A model generated the notes under the pieces. That model saw only the letters and a list, made by a program, of their open reading frames with translations. It was not told the origin of the DNA and did not search any database. Both the position numbers and the translations under genes were made by a program. A stretch of 64,000 nucleotides of DNA. It comes from Volvox africanus (Eukaryota; Chlorophyta; Chlorophyceae; Chlamydomonadales; Volvocaceae). Positions 21,833 to 36,000 of this stretch are shown in pieces (positions within the stretch are counted from its first letter, which is position 1; the number at the start of each line of letters is the position of its first letter). Location of the stretch: contig BSDZ01000079.1 of the NCBI GenBank assembly GCA_030268105.1, positions 2,051,501 through 2,115,500 on the forward strand, given 5' to 3'.

Positions 21833-24800
21833 GGAAGGACAAAAACAAGTAAGTTGCAGCAGTTAGTGGCGTTGTTCCGGAAAGGCTATCATAACATATG
21901 CAATACTTCATGGCCTCAATTATGACAATGAAATACACTTGTACAAAATAGAGCGGTTTACGGGGCAGCTGCGTCTCGGGCCTGACTCACTGCCGCGAAG
22001 CCCAAATCTCTCCGAGATCTTTGGACCAACCTCTTCAGCCGTGCGCTCCTCATCAGCAAGGACTGGTTGATGTGTCTTCTTAAGCGCCTCTTCAGACTCT
22101 ATGAGTGTTGGCGGGTGTGCCGTCTCTGCCGAGCAACGAAGTAGTTGTTACAGATCGCTGCCGAAGCCGCGTGAAGCAGATTAAGAGAATTGCGTACCCA
22201 CCACGGCCAAACACTGCCAACATGTGCAGCACCATCTTGCCAACAGCCCCGCTCCGGGCTGGGATGGCGCCCGAACTTCCGGAAGTCCTTTTACAGAGAA
22301 AGGTAAACGTAAATATTTTCTAATTACGCTCTGCAGCAGCGCTTAGGAGTTTCGCTATATATCGCAATGGTGAATAACTAAGTTTCGAGGAGTAACTAAT
22401 ACATCCTTCAGCGCTGAGCTGGCAACGTACGTACATCCCGCAACAATGCAATTCACACCATGCAAACGGAAATGATCTCTTTTTCCACCTTCTTTGATCA
22501 TGTACCCATGCCTTTGTGCTCGTGTGCCTCCTGTTTACCAGGTCAGTAGGTATCCCCACCCGAGAAGTCCCAGACACATGACCCAGACGTGGCCAGCTAC
22601 AAAAACTTGGTAAGGCTTTAGCTGTGGGCGGCATCTCCATACTACGACGAAAGATATATCTTTCCACTTGTTTGATGTTAGGTTGCCAGGTGCAAATGAA
22701 AACGGTGACACGTCGTCACTTCGGGTTCCGGAAAGTCCGTCTTCCGCGATGCCGCCAGCGTGCCGGAAATCCTGACAAAAAGGGATTAAACACACGGATG
22801 CAAGCCTCGGAAAACTGCCACTTTTCTGAGGCTTGCGTCCGTGTGCTAGACAAGTTTGGCAAGAGGAAATTTGTTTCCTCGCACATATTTCCCAAGACTT
22901 GCCAATTATTCCGTCACCGTTCACTGGCTTCGGGAGTGGGGGATAGAGAACGAGGGACTTGGATAACGAGAGGGTTACTCCTGTGCAAGGCAGGACTCTG
23001 ATAGTTTCAAGTGCTGCTCGATTATGTCCTTTAGATTGCGTCGGATAGGATGCCTCTTAGAGTCTTTCGCATAAGATCGCCGTCGCTTCGCATGACACGC
23101 AACGGGGCATACTGTCCATCCCATGTCGATTGTTGGGACACACGAAATTCCGCGGTCGGTAAAAGTAAGGGACTGTGCTGTGGAACAAGCAGTTGTCCCA
23201 GTCTTATTTATTCCAATCAAAGTTCAACATGAAGAGTACATCCGTCCGTCCGTCCGTACACACGTAGGTAAGTACGTGCGCGAATATACACAGAGCCAAC
23301 CTTAACCCGGCATTAAATCCTGAGACAGTGACATACAGCGGTTTGGCATTGGCTCGGACCACACCCCCAACCTGCGATGTGGGCAACACAAGGCAGTAAG
23401 AACGGCATCCAGCAACATTTCCAAAGTCCAAAACCTGCGTCCAAAACACACACACAACTTCTCGCCGAAGCTGATGTTAACTACGGCGCCCTGCGGCCTG
23501 TGTCCTGCAGTCACGAAGTACAGAATCATAACACAGCCGTGGGGCGCCAAGCGTGCCCTTGCGGATGTTGATGTACGCATCAAAATAATCCACAACCCAC
23601 CTGCGCAAGCAGTTGTATTGAGACGAGGGCATCTGGACAACATGAATTCATACTGCAGTCTTGCTTGCGATCCATTCAGTAGTCAACCAATTGACCCGGA
23701 CCCAAAGAACCAATCGGGGCACCATCACGCTACATCGCGTGCGGCCTGGCAACAAACAACTAGGGGTGTCCAAAGGCTCCAAAATCCACACACATCCACA
23801 ATTTCGCCTGATAGCGAGGTATAGGAAAAGTGCCAATTAACATGGGGGTGGAGGGAGGGTTAAGCCCCGCTTAATCCTTCCTCCCACCCGCCCCTCTCGC
23901 ATTGATACGAATTCATATCGTGATGGTGCCTTTGAGGACTGCCTCATTCCGCGCGCCTCAAAACATAAAACACACATTCACATACATATACACGCACAGA
24001 ATTGGTGCTGGTAGTGCTACTGCTGTGAAAGCACTGCTGTAAAGTATAGCCGATCCTTTTGACCCTGTACGGCAACTGCAACAAATATCATGACGTATGT
24101 TGAAGCATACAAAGGTATCAAACAGGGGCTATGAGTGGGTGTACCCGCACTAGTCCCGGTACTGGTATACCCTAGTTACACCCCGTGCTCTCATCAGAGG
24201 AAAGGGGTGTTATACAAACATGTAAATGCGGAGCCCTATTCCAACCCGACAAGTCAGGGAGGGGCCCTCCCATTCACTCGGTGATGCATGACACCACACA
24301 GCATGACACCACTGTCCAGGTGACGAATTAATCCGCACCTGACATAACGATTTCCCAGCGTAATGTACAGGAACCCAAAGGTGCACGCAGCCGCTGAAGT
24401 ACTTGGGGCTGCAGCACCGTTACCTTTCTGGTTAGGAGGAGGGGCTAAGAGCGAGTACAGCTTGTGGAGAAGGGCGGATTATCCTCTTTGAAGGCGCCGT
24501 ACCACCCCACCCGGGAAATGCTTTTAAGAGTTTCCCAAGGACCATTATTCCTGGACCGGTGGAAAACCCCAATCACCATCACCACCATCAAAATAAGAAT
24601 ATTCTGAGTTGGACAGTGCCGCCACCCTGCCTCGCCTCGTTGCGGCTGCAGCACTGGCACTGTAATCGTGTTCGATGGCACCCCATCATCAGGTGCTGGT
24701 TCTGCAGTCCCGCGCGACTCACACCCAAGCAGCACCTGAAGTGGTCACCCCAGTGCCATTGTCCCTCTTGCCAAGCAGGTCTCATCCCTCTTCTTCTGAT

Positions 24801-25202
24801 GCACGGCTCCATCACCCCAGGCCTCCCCCATAAAAGCCGGTTTGCTCCCCTCCTCTCCACTCCCCAAGCCGGTGCCGACCCCTCCAAATCCTTATGCCCT
24901 TATGGGTATTGACATGTATCAATTTGTTGCCTAGCTTAGCAACTCTTCCAGCAACCTCTGCACCTCGCCTCCACCACACCTTGCCTACGCTCTCCTCTCT
25001 CTCCCCTTCCCTATCATTCATCCACTCACAACCATTTTGCCCCGCTCACAACACGCTGCAGAGATACACGCAAAACGTATCCTGCGCAGCCCTAATTAGC
25101 GTCATCATCATGCATGTAATGCAGGATGATGGATTATGCATATCTGCATGCAACCGTACAAGGCATGCGTACTGCACTTGCATTTAGGTCCAAAGCCCCA
25201 TG
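21833..25202. other. Intergenic, no gene supported
   Basis: The left end should hold the TSJT1-like promoter and 5' UTR. Apart from a strong hairpin at 22791-22845 I see only short unconvincing frames and a small (CAT/CAC)n run near 24573-24595. Confidence 0.4.
22791..22845. repeat. 24-bp inverted repeat (RNA hairpin candidate)
   Basis: CACACGGATGCAAGCCTC at 22791-22808 faces GAGGCTTGCGTCCGTGTG at 22828-22845, and GGAAAA/TTTTCT extends the stem inward to 24 pairs with two G-U wobbles and a 7-nt loop (CTGCCAC). A second small stem (GAGGAAA TTTG TTTCCTC) follows at 22863-22880. It could be a small-RNA precursor, a tiny MITE or an attenuator-like structure; nothing else identifies it. Confidence 0.6.
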
Positions 25203-25207
25203 TTACA
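25203..25207 (-). terminator. Candidate UGUAA polyadenylation signal for the 1476-aa protein gene
   Basis: TTACA on the plus strand (TGTAA in the transcript), 211 nt after the stop codon at 25418-25420. Confidence 0.4.
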
Positions 25208-25417
25208 TCACAACAACTCGCCAATCGCAATACATTTACGATCCAGCATTGCCATCGCCCAGACCATCATCACCAACATCATCATCATCATCATCGTGCA
25301 TGATTGGATTCCGTCATGAACGCCTTAGGAGCATGTCCTAATGATTGCTCTTCACTTATTCCGCCTGCTTTGTGCTGTAGCACGAACACCGAGTATACTG
25401 GGGTGCGGGGCAAGTTG

Positions 25418-28400
25418 CTAGTGCTGCTGCAGCTGCTGCCTATACGACCTTACGGCCTCAGACAAACCCCGACACTCCATCTGCATTACCGACACGGTGC
25501 TCCGCAACTCTTCCAAGCTCTTGTGGAAGCGCCGTAATGCCCCTGGTACGGCATCTAGCACTTGATCCTCTACATGCCGGCGGCGGCTAAAGCCGCCGCG
25601 GCCACTGCTGGCGGAGGCACTGGCGGCAGTGACTGTGCGCCGTGTCCTGTCGCTCATGTTGACGTCGCAATTGGAGCCACTACGACCGCCCTTCCTGGAG
25701 TGCCTCTGGCAGTCCCGGTCGTGCCGTGCCTCCCGGCTGCGTTCACCTACCCACGGGTCACCCGACTTGTCAGATGCATCATTCGTAGCGGCGCCGTCAA
25801 CCGCCAACTGCAATCCTTTCATCAGGGCCTCGAAGCCGCTGGCACACGACGCCTCCACCTCCGTGCTGTTCGCGGGGTAAGCCGCTGCCTTCCCGCTGGC
25901 CCCAGCTGCAGCTACGGCAGCCTTATAGATGCTGCGGCAGTTGCAGCCAATCCCACTCCGTTGTTCCTCGTATGACCGGCGCAACGCCGCTATAAGGTTC
26001 TGTAGCGGTGCCGACCGGGTGGCGGACGTCGCCCAGGTGGCGGACTTCCGCGCAACCTCCGCTGCCATCTCTGCCGCGGCCGCCGCCACCTTCCGTACCT
26101 CATTGCCCATCTGCTGCCCCGCACGCGCCAAGTCTGCATGATGTTTGTGGAGGTTAGCGACGTTATTGAAGATATTGCGTATCGGTACATACCTGCCGAC
26201 GGCAGCTGCCGCGGCGGCGCTGTCCCGTGCTGCCTGGAGCACCGACTCCCATGTTGCATCTTTGTACACCACTGCTGCAACGGAGCTAAGCCAGTCCATG
26301 CCCACTGAGCTCGCATGGCGCAACGGCCCGAAAGTCCCATCCAGATCCAGATCCCAGTCCAGGTCAACATACAGATCCAGCTCGTCCAGTTTGCGCTCCA
26401 GGAAAGTCGTTTGCAAGCCCAGGCTCAAAGCTGCTAGCAAACGGGCCCTGCAGTGGTTTCGGAGGCGGTGATGGCAACATTCAATAAGAAGCAATTATAC
26501 AATCAGTAAGAAGCGGGCAAGTAAGAAGCATGGGGCATTGGTAAGGGTTCGTGGGGGGCTGTCCAGCAAGCAGATGAAAACGAAAAGAGGGTGACCTATC
26601 GACCGCACCTAGGACTGCATTTCTGCCTGCACTCCGCCACGTCCTGGAACCGGTCCAGCTGCCAGGATAAACATCGCCTAGCTTTTGCCAGCGCCGCCTC
26701 CGCAGCAGCGGCGCCGTCAGTGTACGACGGATCCACGTGGACCGCTGTCATTGCTGCCACGTCCGCTAGCGCCGCGTCCAGCCGCTGCTGCAGCGGCGTC
26801 GTCAGGTTGTGCGACAAATCGTACCCAGCTTCCGAGCACCAACGCAATGCCAGGATGACGACCTGTCGGGTATGAGCGGCGTCGGCGTCAATTCCTAACG
26901 TCGTTGCGCGACAGGTCGGCATGCATTCACAGCTTTTAAACAAACGCGCATTTCCACTTAAACACACATCCACTCCGCCGTCCATGGCCCAGTTCGAGTA
27001 ATTACGAAGAATACGCACTCAATAGTCTGCAGCAACCCCACCCCTAAACCTGATCACGTATACACCCTACCCTACCCCAATGACCCACTTCCCACCAGCA
27101 AAACAGCGACACTGCATCGAAACCCCAGAACACCGGGACTGCGCCCAGCCCTATTTCCTCACCCTGTGCGCCGCCCTAACAATTTCCGGTAGCTCCTGGT
27201 CCCCCGTCACCGCCCCCAGCAGCGGCTGCAGGTAAGGCAACCAGTGGGAGCTCACCCAGGCAGCGACCACCTGCACATGGCCGGACACACATACAGAAAA
27301 AACAAGAAGCAAAAACACCAAGCGGTGAAGGAGAAGGAGAAGGTGAGAAACGGAAGCCATCAGGATTCATGAAGGAGAGGACTTCAGGGGTACAAGCTAC
27401 CCCATCTTTGGAAAGGTGGAGGAGGTTACATGTATTACCTGCGAAGCTGAGGCCTCGGCCTGCTGCTGGGCCTTATCCAGATCCTTCTCCTCCCCAACGT
27501 TTCTGTCACGGCGGTGGCCGTGCAGCCATTCATTGCGACGTTGCCCAGAGGCCGACGGTAGCGGCTTGGCTTGGTTTTTCACTTCTTGGACCAGCCGATG
27601 CCAGCGCTCCTCTAAATCCGCCATCGTGAGCCGTAAGCCCGAGGACCGGGGCTGCATCACGCTGGGCGCGGCGCCGCGTGCAGCCGCCAGCGCTTGGCAA
27701 ACGGCATCTGGGCTACCGTTACCGCCGCTGCCGCCACCGGCATTGCCTCCGCGCCGCTTTCCCTTGCAGGTCTTACGGCTCTCGCAGCCGCCCCGGTTGG
27801 TGCGATGTCCAGGAATGGAACCCGACCCTAAATCCGATTCCGATTCCAAGTTTCCTATTGAACCGTCATAGCAAAATGCATTGGACAGCTGATGCAGCGC
27901 GGTGCAACCAGGCTGGTGCACCTGTGTGGTTCGCACCCCCATGGCGCCGGTGGCGGGTGCAGGGGGCGATGGCGGTGGGGACGATGGTAGCGATGGCGGC
28001 AGTGAAATTACCAGCGCCGGCGGCGCAGCTGATGCATCAGGGAACGTAACCGTGGTGGCGGCGACATTTTGCCTTTCCCAAGCTGCCGCCGCTGCTGATG
28101 TTCCTTTCACTACTGATGCTGCTACTGCAGCCACCTCGGCACGAAGCTCACCGTTGTCCCCATTAACGACTGAAAACGTTGAGGCCGCTGCCACAGTGAT
28201 GAAAAGGACCCCATCACCATTCGCACTCGCATCTTCAACGTCAGCCCTAGTAACCTCAGAGCGCCCCTGCTGCTCTCCAGCGGGCCCCAGGGGCCTCCGC
28301 CCCTTCCTCACTCCCGTGACGTTGGGACTGAGACCTGGCTCCGGATCTTCGACGGGAAAGCAGACTGCGTTCAAACCAGTGACCGATGGGTCGACTGTGT

Positions 28401-30816
28401 CGCCACTGTGGTATGCGGCGCCACTACGGAAGATATCGTCCCCAGCTGTAGCTTCTACTACTGCTACTGCTGCAGGGATTTCTCTCACACCGTCACCGCC
28501 GCTGTTAAGATTTCCCTGGTATGCTGCGGGTATTATCTCCACCGCACCGAACCCTCTCGGAGCCCCAGGCACCCCGGCTGCTGCCTCCGCCGCCTCGTGA
28601 GGGTCGATTGGTGGTGGGTTTGGGACACGGCTGGTTCCGGAGCCGCGAACACCGCCGCTGGTACAACTCATAGATAGCACCATTAAACGGTGCACCATTA
28701 CGCCGCCCGCTGTTAGCAGTAGCACTACAGCCAGAAGAGCCAGGGACAGGACTACTAGTGGTAACGATATTGGTAGTCCAGGCACTCCGGCGCCCGCTGC
28801 GCCAGGCTGCCGCGTCCACGTCACGGTCGCCGGCGGTCTTCGATCTTCGGGTTGATGCACCCGCTTTGGCAGCTGCCTCTGCTGCTGCTCTTGTTCCTGC
28901 AGCTGCGGCTGCTGCTTCCTCCGCCGCAGCGTCCCAATGGATAGGCGCGGGTCTCCATCCGTTTCCTCTTCGCGTTCCTTATCCGCAGGAGTTACTGTCG
29001 ACATACTCCGACCCGTGAGTCCGGAGACACACGGCGCCGTAGGATTGGCCGGAGCCACCATCTCTACCTCCGCAGGCGCCGCAGCCGTCGTCGTTGTTGT
29101 CATTGTTGTAGACGGTGGCGCGTCTGCGATGTCTTCGGTTGCAGGTGCAGAGGTAATTTGGCCGTCCGGCGGTTTTGACGACAAGCTTGGCGACGCGGTG
29201 TCAACGTTGCTGCAAATGCCTGTGTTCCGACCCCCGACCTCTTCCGCTGCGATGTCATCAAATGGCCCCATGGGTAACAGCTCCTGCTGCTGCTGCTGCT
29301 CCTGATCGTTACGAACGCTCAGGACAGCATCGCCACCGCCGTCAGCATTGCCGGCGGCCGTCAGTGCACCCTCGAGCGTTTCCTTCCCTCCCTGGAGAAT
29401 CATTTCATTAGCCAACAGTCCAACGTCCTCTTCCCCCTCCCATCCCTCCTCCCCATCGAAGTCCAACTCGACGGTCTCCAACTCGCCCGTCATGTCCTGC
29501 TCCTTTGCCAGCTCCTCCTCGCTTTTACCAGCAAGTGCATCCCCCGGCACGCCAGCACCGCCTAGCGCTGCTCCAGCAGCTACGGCAGCTGGGTTCGGAG
29601 GCGAAGATGATGGTACCGCTACAGCAGCAGCGCACGATCTGCTGCTTCTGCGGCCGCGGAGGCACTGGCGGTGCTCGTGGGCTTCAAGCTGTTGTGCGAG
29701 CAGTTGGTTGAGCCAATTTTGGCTGCTGGTGTGGGATTGGGAGAGCTGCTGATAACTTGCCCTCAGCGCTGAAAGCTCCGCGTCTGTTCCGGAGAACGAA
29801 TCCGTACAAAAACAGAAATCACTGGATTGAGGACTAGGTTGCCATGAAACCAATTAGCGAAACCAATAAGGGAGGCCGAAAGGGAAATACAGATGGCGGA
29901 AAAAGGACTGTTGACATGTCAGCGAAGTGGAAAAAGGGTAAGACCCGCACCTGACTTAAGGTCCCCCTCCTGCACTCCCGCCCGCCACCCACCTGACTCT
30001 AACAGTCTCCCGGCCAGCTCATCGCGTTCCTCCTCCAACTGCTGCAGAAGCTGCACCAGCGCCGGGGGAATGGACCGGAAAGTTGCCTCATCCAGCCTGC
30101 CTAGGAGCCCTAACGCTCCGCCGTCATCATCACCATCATCATCGACGACGTTGCCACTGCTGTAATTCTCCGCATCACCACCGCTGCACGCCACGGTCCC
30201 GTCTTCAACACTGTAATCTTTGCTCCGGGTCCTACTCCTACTCCGGCTCCTGCTGTGCACAGCACCAGTCTGAAAGGCAGTGGGGTCGTCCCCATCAGCG
30301 GCCTCTGATGTGGGTGCGGAGCCACCGAAATCGCTGACATCTTGCAGTGATGGCGGCGCTGTGTTGTTGAAGTCCTGAAGCGCTGACCAAAGACCGCTGC
30401 CTTGTAGAATGCAGTCGGCTCGCTGGGAGTCGGAGTCGACGAGCGACGACAGAAGGTCCTCTTGCTGAAGATTGTCGGAAAGGCTGTCGGCATAATTACA
30501 GGAGGGCCAGCCGACAGGGCTAACGCCGCCGACGCGGAAAGAGGGAGAGGGGGCGCGGCGATCAGCCTGTGCGGAGGGTGAAGGCGACGGCGCGAGTCTA
30601 GCGTAAGATTCATATATCCCCACGTGACGGCTCGGCAAAGACATGCTTGTTACAAACTTTATACTTATGTGTCAAAGAACCAAACAAATGCCTCACCTCA
30701 GCCGCGCTGTGCAAAAGTATAAAAGGGCTTCCAGCTAAATCGTCCTTCTCTTCGTCAGCCACCACCGATGAAGAACTGCTTCCAAAGCCCACTAGTAAAT
30801 AGCCACTTGCAGACAT
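25418..30816 (-). CDS. Large low-complexity protein with one membrane helix and coiled coils, function unknown, six exons
   Basis: Model: complement(join(25418..26447, 26609..26862, 27163..27270, 27439..29783, 29993..30566, 30697..30816)), about 1476 aa. All five introns are GT..AG, and phases 0,1,0,0,2 match across every join, which argues for a real gene. Visible parts: a short N-terminal segment MSASGYLLVGFG; a Ser/Asp-rich stretch with an RSRSRSRTRS run; a coiled coil at about 205-285 (LQQLEEERDELAGRLLES, then LNQLLAQQLEAHEH); a long acidic, Pro/Thr/Ala-rich region; one clear membrane helix at about 566-595 (LPLVVLSLALLAVVLLLTAGG); a Gly/Val-rich region; a C-terminal helical domain of about 350 aa containing NIFNNVANLHKHHADLARAG and Ala-rich helices; and a final short coiled coil ending SYRQQLQQH. 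I recognise no family. Helix plus coiled coils suggests a membrane tether, but that is inference. The start is the first ATG of the outermost in-phase exon. Confidence 0.65.
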
Positions 30817-33058
30817 ATCCCAGAGCTACAGGACCTGGGAAGCGCGCGAATGAAAAACTGCCTTTGCGTTGCCCCCGTCAAATCTTCTCCTTGTTGCCAA
30901 CGATGTAAGAGAAGTTCTCACGGGGCTCGAAAATACCCCATCGTCCGCCAAAAATATGGCACGTATCCGCGTTTCAAGACAGTGTGAGCTATGGTTTTGA
31001 GGCTGCAATCCGCTATAGTCGTGGCAACGCAGTTTTAAGCTCACAACACGTATATCTTTTGTTATGTTTGTTAAGTGTTATGCAAATGAAAATGCGCGAC
31101 CTCTGTATCGCACACTATGATGACTTGGCACCGATCCTAGGTTCTTATTACATTAGAAAATTATACATAGCACCCCTAACCTCGCTACTTTGACATGGAA
31201 GTTACATATATCGAATTGCTGTTTTAGTTTTCCAACTTTCTCGAGTCATGCCGTACCTCCACATCCTCTGCTGTGCGCTGTCTGGCGTGTCTGCTCTCAC
31301 GATCGGTGGATGCTGCTATCCTGGAGACACCGTAAGGTGGATATAAATTAAAATGTCCGTCTTGGTTAGGCCTTTTGGGGCTTACGAGGTGTATTGTGCG
31401 TGATTCCGGAGTGGCCGCAGGCTGCAAGGACGGCACTTTTTAGGTAATTCTCGAACTCGTGACATCTACCTTTGCGTTATGCTACATTTCAGGAGTCTGT
31501 CCGGCCCATACTGTCCGAACACAAGCACACTTGAGCACAAGAATTTAATTGTAGACACCTTTGTCCATCCGGAGAAGATAGCAGTATTTTAGCCTTCGGG
31601 CTTCGCTCGCTCGCTTGTACAGCAGGAGATGTAGGTACCTTATCTCACTTGTCGGGAGCATATTTATCGTTTATTCCACTGTACAGTGTCTCTCTCTTGG
31701 CGGTATATATCTCAACTGCCTGACCCGTGAGATAACTACTCCATAATTGTCCCACCCCCGGAATGGTTCCTGTGCCCAGATCGGTTGTATGTCATGATTC
31801 TTCCTCCCCACCCCAGGAATCGGCCCCATGGTTGTCCTAACTGTCAAATGCATAAGCCCCTGGTGTAACCCTAACCAATACTCCTCTCCTTTCCTCGGCC
31901 ACTATTTATATATAAATATTGTGTTAGGTGGTGTGTAGGTGGCAGACGTTTGAGGTCACATTCCTTACCTCGCCCAAGTTTACACTCATGCCTACACTCA
32001 CACCTGTCGGATGACTGCTTGTTCGAAATCGGGTTTCCCGAGGCTCCTGTGTGCCAGCGACTTCGAAAACACAAGGTATTCCATCTATTCCTTACCCAAA
32101 CACTATTTGGAATTACGCTCACAATCTCAATCCACTTCACTAGTCCTGAAGACCCTCTCAGTGGAACGCGCTGACATCAACAGGCACACAGATACTTTGT
32201 GCCTGGACCCAAGACCCCGTGCGTTCCTGTGACTGGGTCCATAGCCTTCCCACCTTTGGACTGTAGCTATCCAGCTCCAGGGGAACCCATGGCTCAGCCC
32301 GTGGTGGTCCTCATCACTTCCTGCCACCCTGAAGCCTCTCTCTCTGTCGCCAAGTTCAGCTAACAAGATACGCAGATTCGTAGATACCCCAGGACCCCGC
32401 ACCACCATACACGCATGCACACGCCTCATGCGCACGTGCTCAAACGACACACGCCAACGACACTTTCATGACGCAGACATGACGTCGCTTTCCCCGTTTC
32501 CCCTGCTTTCCTCTCCACGCACATCTTCACGGACTCCCTGCACGACCCACCCATACAAACCCCTCGATCATTTCTTGGGTCAGCCCTCCTAGAGCCCCAC
32601 AGGCGCACCGCCCACCTGCCTATTGGCCACACGACTAGGTTAACAGAAAACGGAACGAAACAATGCGGCTAGCTGGCTGCAAAACCCGACATATCAAGCC
32701 ACATTCCGGGTTTTTTCCGGGTTCCGAAGGTCCAACACCGCCCAGTTGGGAGGCCGAGAGCGCCTGGGCTCTCCTCGGCGTAAGGTGGTCTTGCCTAAAC
32801 AAGCTTGCCAGGGGTGAGTGAAGTAAGTCGTGATGGCTCCAGGGGGACGACTCCAGGGGGACGGTGAAATAGCCAACCGAATTTAGAGAGCGCCATCCAA
32901 CATGGTGATGGTAATGGTGGTAAGCATACAAAAAGATGCACTGCAAGGAAAAAGGGACGGGCAGGTCGACGGAAAGGCCGACAGCTACCATCCTGGCCGA
33001 TCCGCTCTCCCATCCCAAGACTCTTGCTTGTCCATCCGCTCCACTCGTCGTACCCGGC
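30817..33058. other. Intergenic, no gene supported
   Basis: Spans the promoter of the 1476-aa gene and the 3' end of the At5g58100-like gene. The frames are short and low in coding character; no repeat or RNA gene was recognised. Confidence 0.4.
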
Positions 33059-36000
33059 TCACATGGCTTTGGCCTTTCGGTAGGTTAGTCGAGGCAGCAC
33101 TGCCCAGAACAGCGCCAGGACCGTCACCACGGCACTGCCCAGGTAGGTCAAGGGGACCAGCAGCGCTGTGGTGTCTTTCACTTGCTCAGAGCAGTGCACC
33201 GGGTCAACCTGCGCCAGTATCAACAGCAGCATCAGCACCAATAGCAGTGACAGGACAAGTAAGGGTCATCACCAGCATCACCACAGAATTAGCACCACCA
33301 ACACAAAGACGCCATAGAGAAGAAGGTTAAGAGGGTGCGCGTGTGGATGTGTTTCCAGGGACTAAGGGACTTAGGGCCATTCCACCTGGGCAGTTCTCTC
33401 GCCCACTTAACGTGATGTTGTTGCCCTTATAAAGGTTAACAAGGAGTCCGGAAGGGATCGAACCAAAATGCGGCCGCAACGGCAAAACAATGATTATCAC
33501 TCACGGAGACCATCTCAGTGATATAACATTGAGAATTAACGAACTGCTAATGGCTAAAGCGCTGCGGGCGCCGCCCCACGCGTGTGGTAAAACGTTGTAA
33601 TTTCTGAGCCATCAACATCGAATCCCGAACTGAAGGCGCAAGGTAGCGCCTCTCTCTCTCTCCCCCTCTCCCTCCTTTTTCATTTCCTCACTCCTGCGTC
33701 TTACCAGATTCGCTATCGCGTAGGCGTGTGCAGCAACTGAGTAGATCTGGGGCTCCAGGGTCTTCATGTAGTCCAAGGCGGTGGGGAAGTCCAAGGCGTA
33801 CAGCATCCCTGTGGCAGACCGCCACGTGGCTACCACCTCGCCGTATGCCTGCAGCAGGCTACGGACGCCCGACTGGTGCTCCTGAAAGACGGAAACGGCA
33901 TTTCCGGAGTTTTAGACCCTTATTTTCATATGTAAAACTCGTTATATATAACGGTATACACATATACACACCGCAAACAATTGTATATGCAATACATTAA
34001 ACAATATAGAATTATATAATTCATAACGTCAATTCAGGGGGAGGAATGTGAGTAGGTGGGCCAGTTGCAGAATGGGGTGTGTGTGTCAAAATGACCATCT
34101 TGAGGATAAAGAAGCCGAACATCCATTATACCCAGCCCTCCGCGGCCCAGTGTCCGTGGAACCCCGAATGCTTCCTAATCTTCTGCCGACTGATCACTAT
34201 TTCGAGCCCTACTCCCCCCAGCTGTCCTTGCACACACCTTGACGTGCTTGTACAGCTTGGCGGATGGCTTGGCTTTCATGAGCTGCGCCACGGCGGCATT
34301 GATGGCGTCCACGCTCGTGTCCAAGGTATCCAGAATGTAGGAGCGCGCCAGAGCGTCACGTTGCATCAACGTGTATTGCTGGCCTGCCGCATTGACCCAC
34401 ATGATGCACACGACTGCTTAGACAAAAACGATAAGGCGTTTCAGTTCACGGACGGACAAAAACAGACATGCTCACCTCTCTCCCTCGTCACCCGCACCTT
34501 TCCCGATTTCTTAATCAGATCTCCTCCCCTAACCCACTCGCCCTTGTCGTCCTCATTCATTCCCCAGCTCTATCCCTCTCCCCTCCCACGCTTTATAGCT
34601 CATCTGGTGCTATGCATCTTCCAGATCTTGATCTTGATCTCCCCCCCGACCACCACACCTAAGGAGAAGAGGACCTCTTGGCCTCTAACTCTGGACTCCT
34701 AAGTGCCATGTGTCCACCTATTCGTTGCCGTGTCGCCGCCCCGCTGCATACCGCTGGCCTCCCCCCCCATCCCGGCCTCCCAACCCCCACTTGTCCACTG
34801 GCACTATTGCGCGCGTGTCTCTTACCAGTGGACGTGAAGGACAGGGGGTTTCCCCCAACCGACCACAACCAGTCGTGGGTGACGGCGTGGCTGCGCGGGT
34901 TGTAACCCAGATGGGGAGGCAGCACACCGCCCAGGTGGAGCAGGGTGGCGGCCAGCGACTCCTTCAGCGGGGAGATAGGCCTGGCCAGGAGCATGCCCCC
35001 GCACATCATGCCAGTGGGGTGCTCGTCCCTGGTGGCAATATATGAGAGGAGGAACATGCGCGGAGTAAAAGAAGTGGAGGAAAGGAAGGGGAGGAAAGGA
35101 AGGGGAGGACAGCAGAGCATTTACAAATGTGATAAATGTGAGGGCCTGAAGGCACTTAAGGTCCGTCCACAAGCGAACACATGCACTGCCTCAGACGCAG
35201 TGCCACAATAGACCGCGTGCCGGGTGTGTGTCGTCTCTCACCTCCGCGCACTGTTGGAGATGACCAGGACCATGTCCTCCAGTGCCCGGGCGTTGTAATG
35301 CTCGTCCAGCAATACGGCAACATCACGCTCCAGTTGCAGCACGTACACGGGCACCTCACGGGTATGGGCCTGCAGCGGGCGGGGAGGCGGCGAGGGGAGA
35401 GAAGGAAGTGAAGGGCAAGGGAAGGGAGGGAGGGAGGGTATGAATAAGATGAATAAACAAGACATGATACCGCTGTTGGCGCTGCTGAAAAGCATGACTA
35501 GCCGCGATGTTGGAGGACGAGGTCTAGCTGGGGGGAGGGAGGGTACCAATGAGCTTCACAACGTGACTGGAGGATCAATGAAGCCAGACCTCCCGCCATA
35601 ATACGCCAGCCTCACGCCTCCGGCTCCATCCACATCTAGGTTGTGACATCCATGCGCTTCCATCCAGCCAGTGAAAGAAGGCATTACCAGCGCCGCTAGA
35701 TCATAATCCTGTCATACCGGCCGCAGCCCCTCAACCCCGGGCACCATCTCGTCAGTAGAACGCGCCCTTGGCCTAGGTGACACAGCGCATCTTCCCAGTT
35801 CCGTTTCTTACCTTACTAAACCCTCCATTCCCTGCAACAACCCGCCCATCATCCCCCCCGTCCTCTCCAGACTCCACCACGCACCCACCCACCGTGAGGG
35901 TGACTCTGGAAATTTTGCTTTCTGCATGCTCCCGATGCAGCTGGTGCTTAGTGGGGGGAAAGTGCTGCCGCAGAGTGTCCGCTAACTCCCGACTGTCCAC

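Noticed and set aside
27416..29752. Several long plus-strand frames (up to 232 codons) over the 27.4-29.8 kb region
   Set aside because: They lie antisense to the 2.3-kb exon of the 1476-aa gene, are low in complexity, and are typical GC-rich shadows.
33430..33470. tRNA T-loop-like GGTTCGATCC on the minus strand
   Set aside because: The flanking bases do not form the 5-bp T-stem or a matching acceptor stem, so there is no tRNA.
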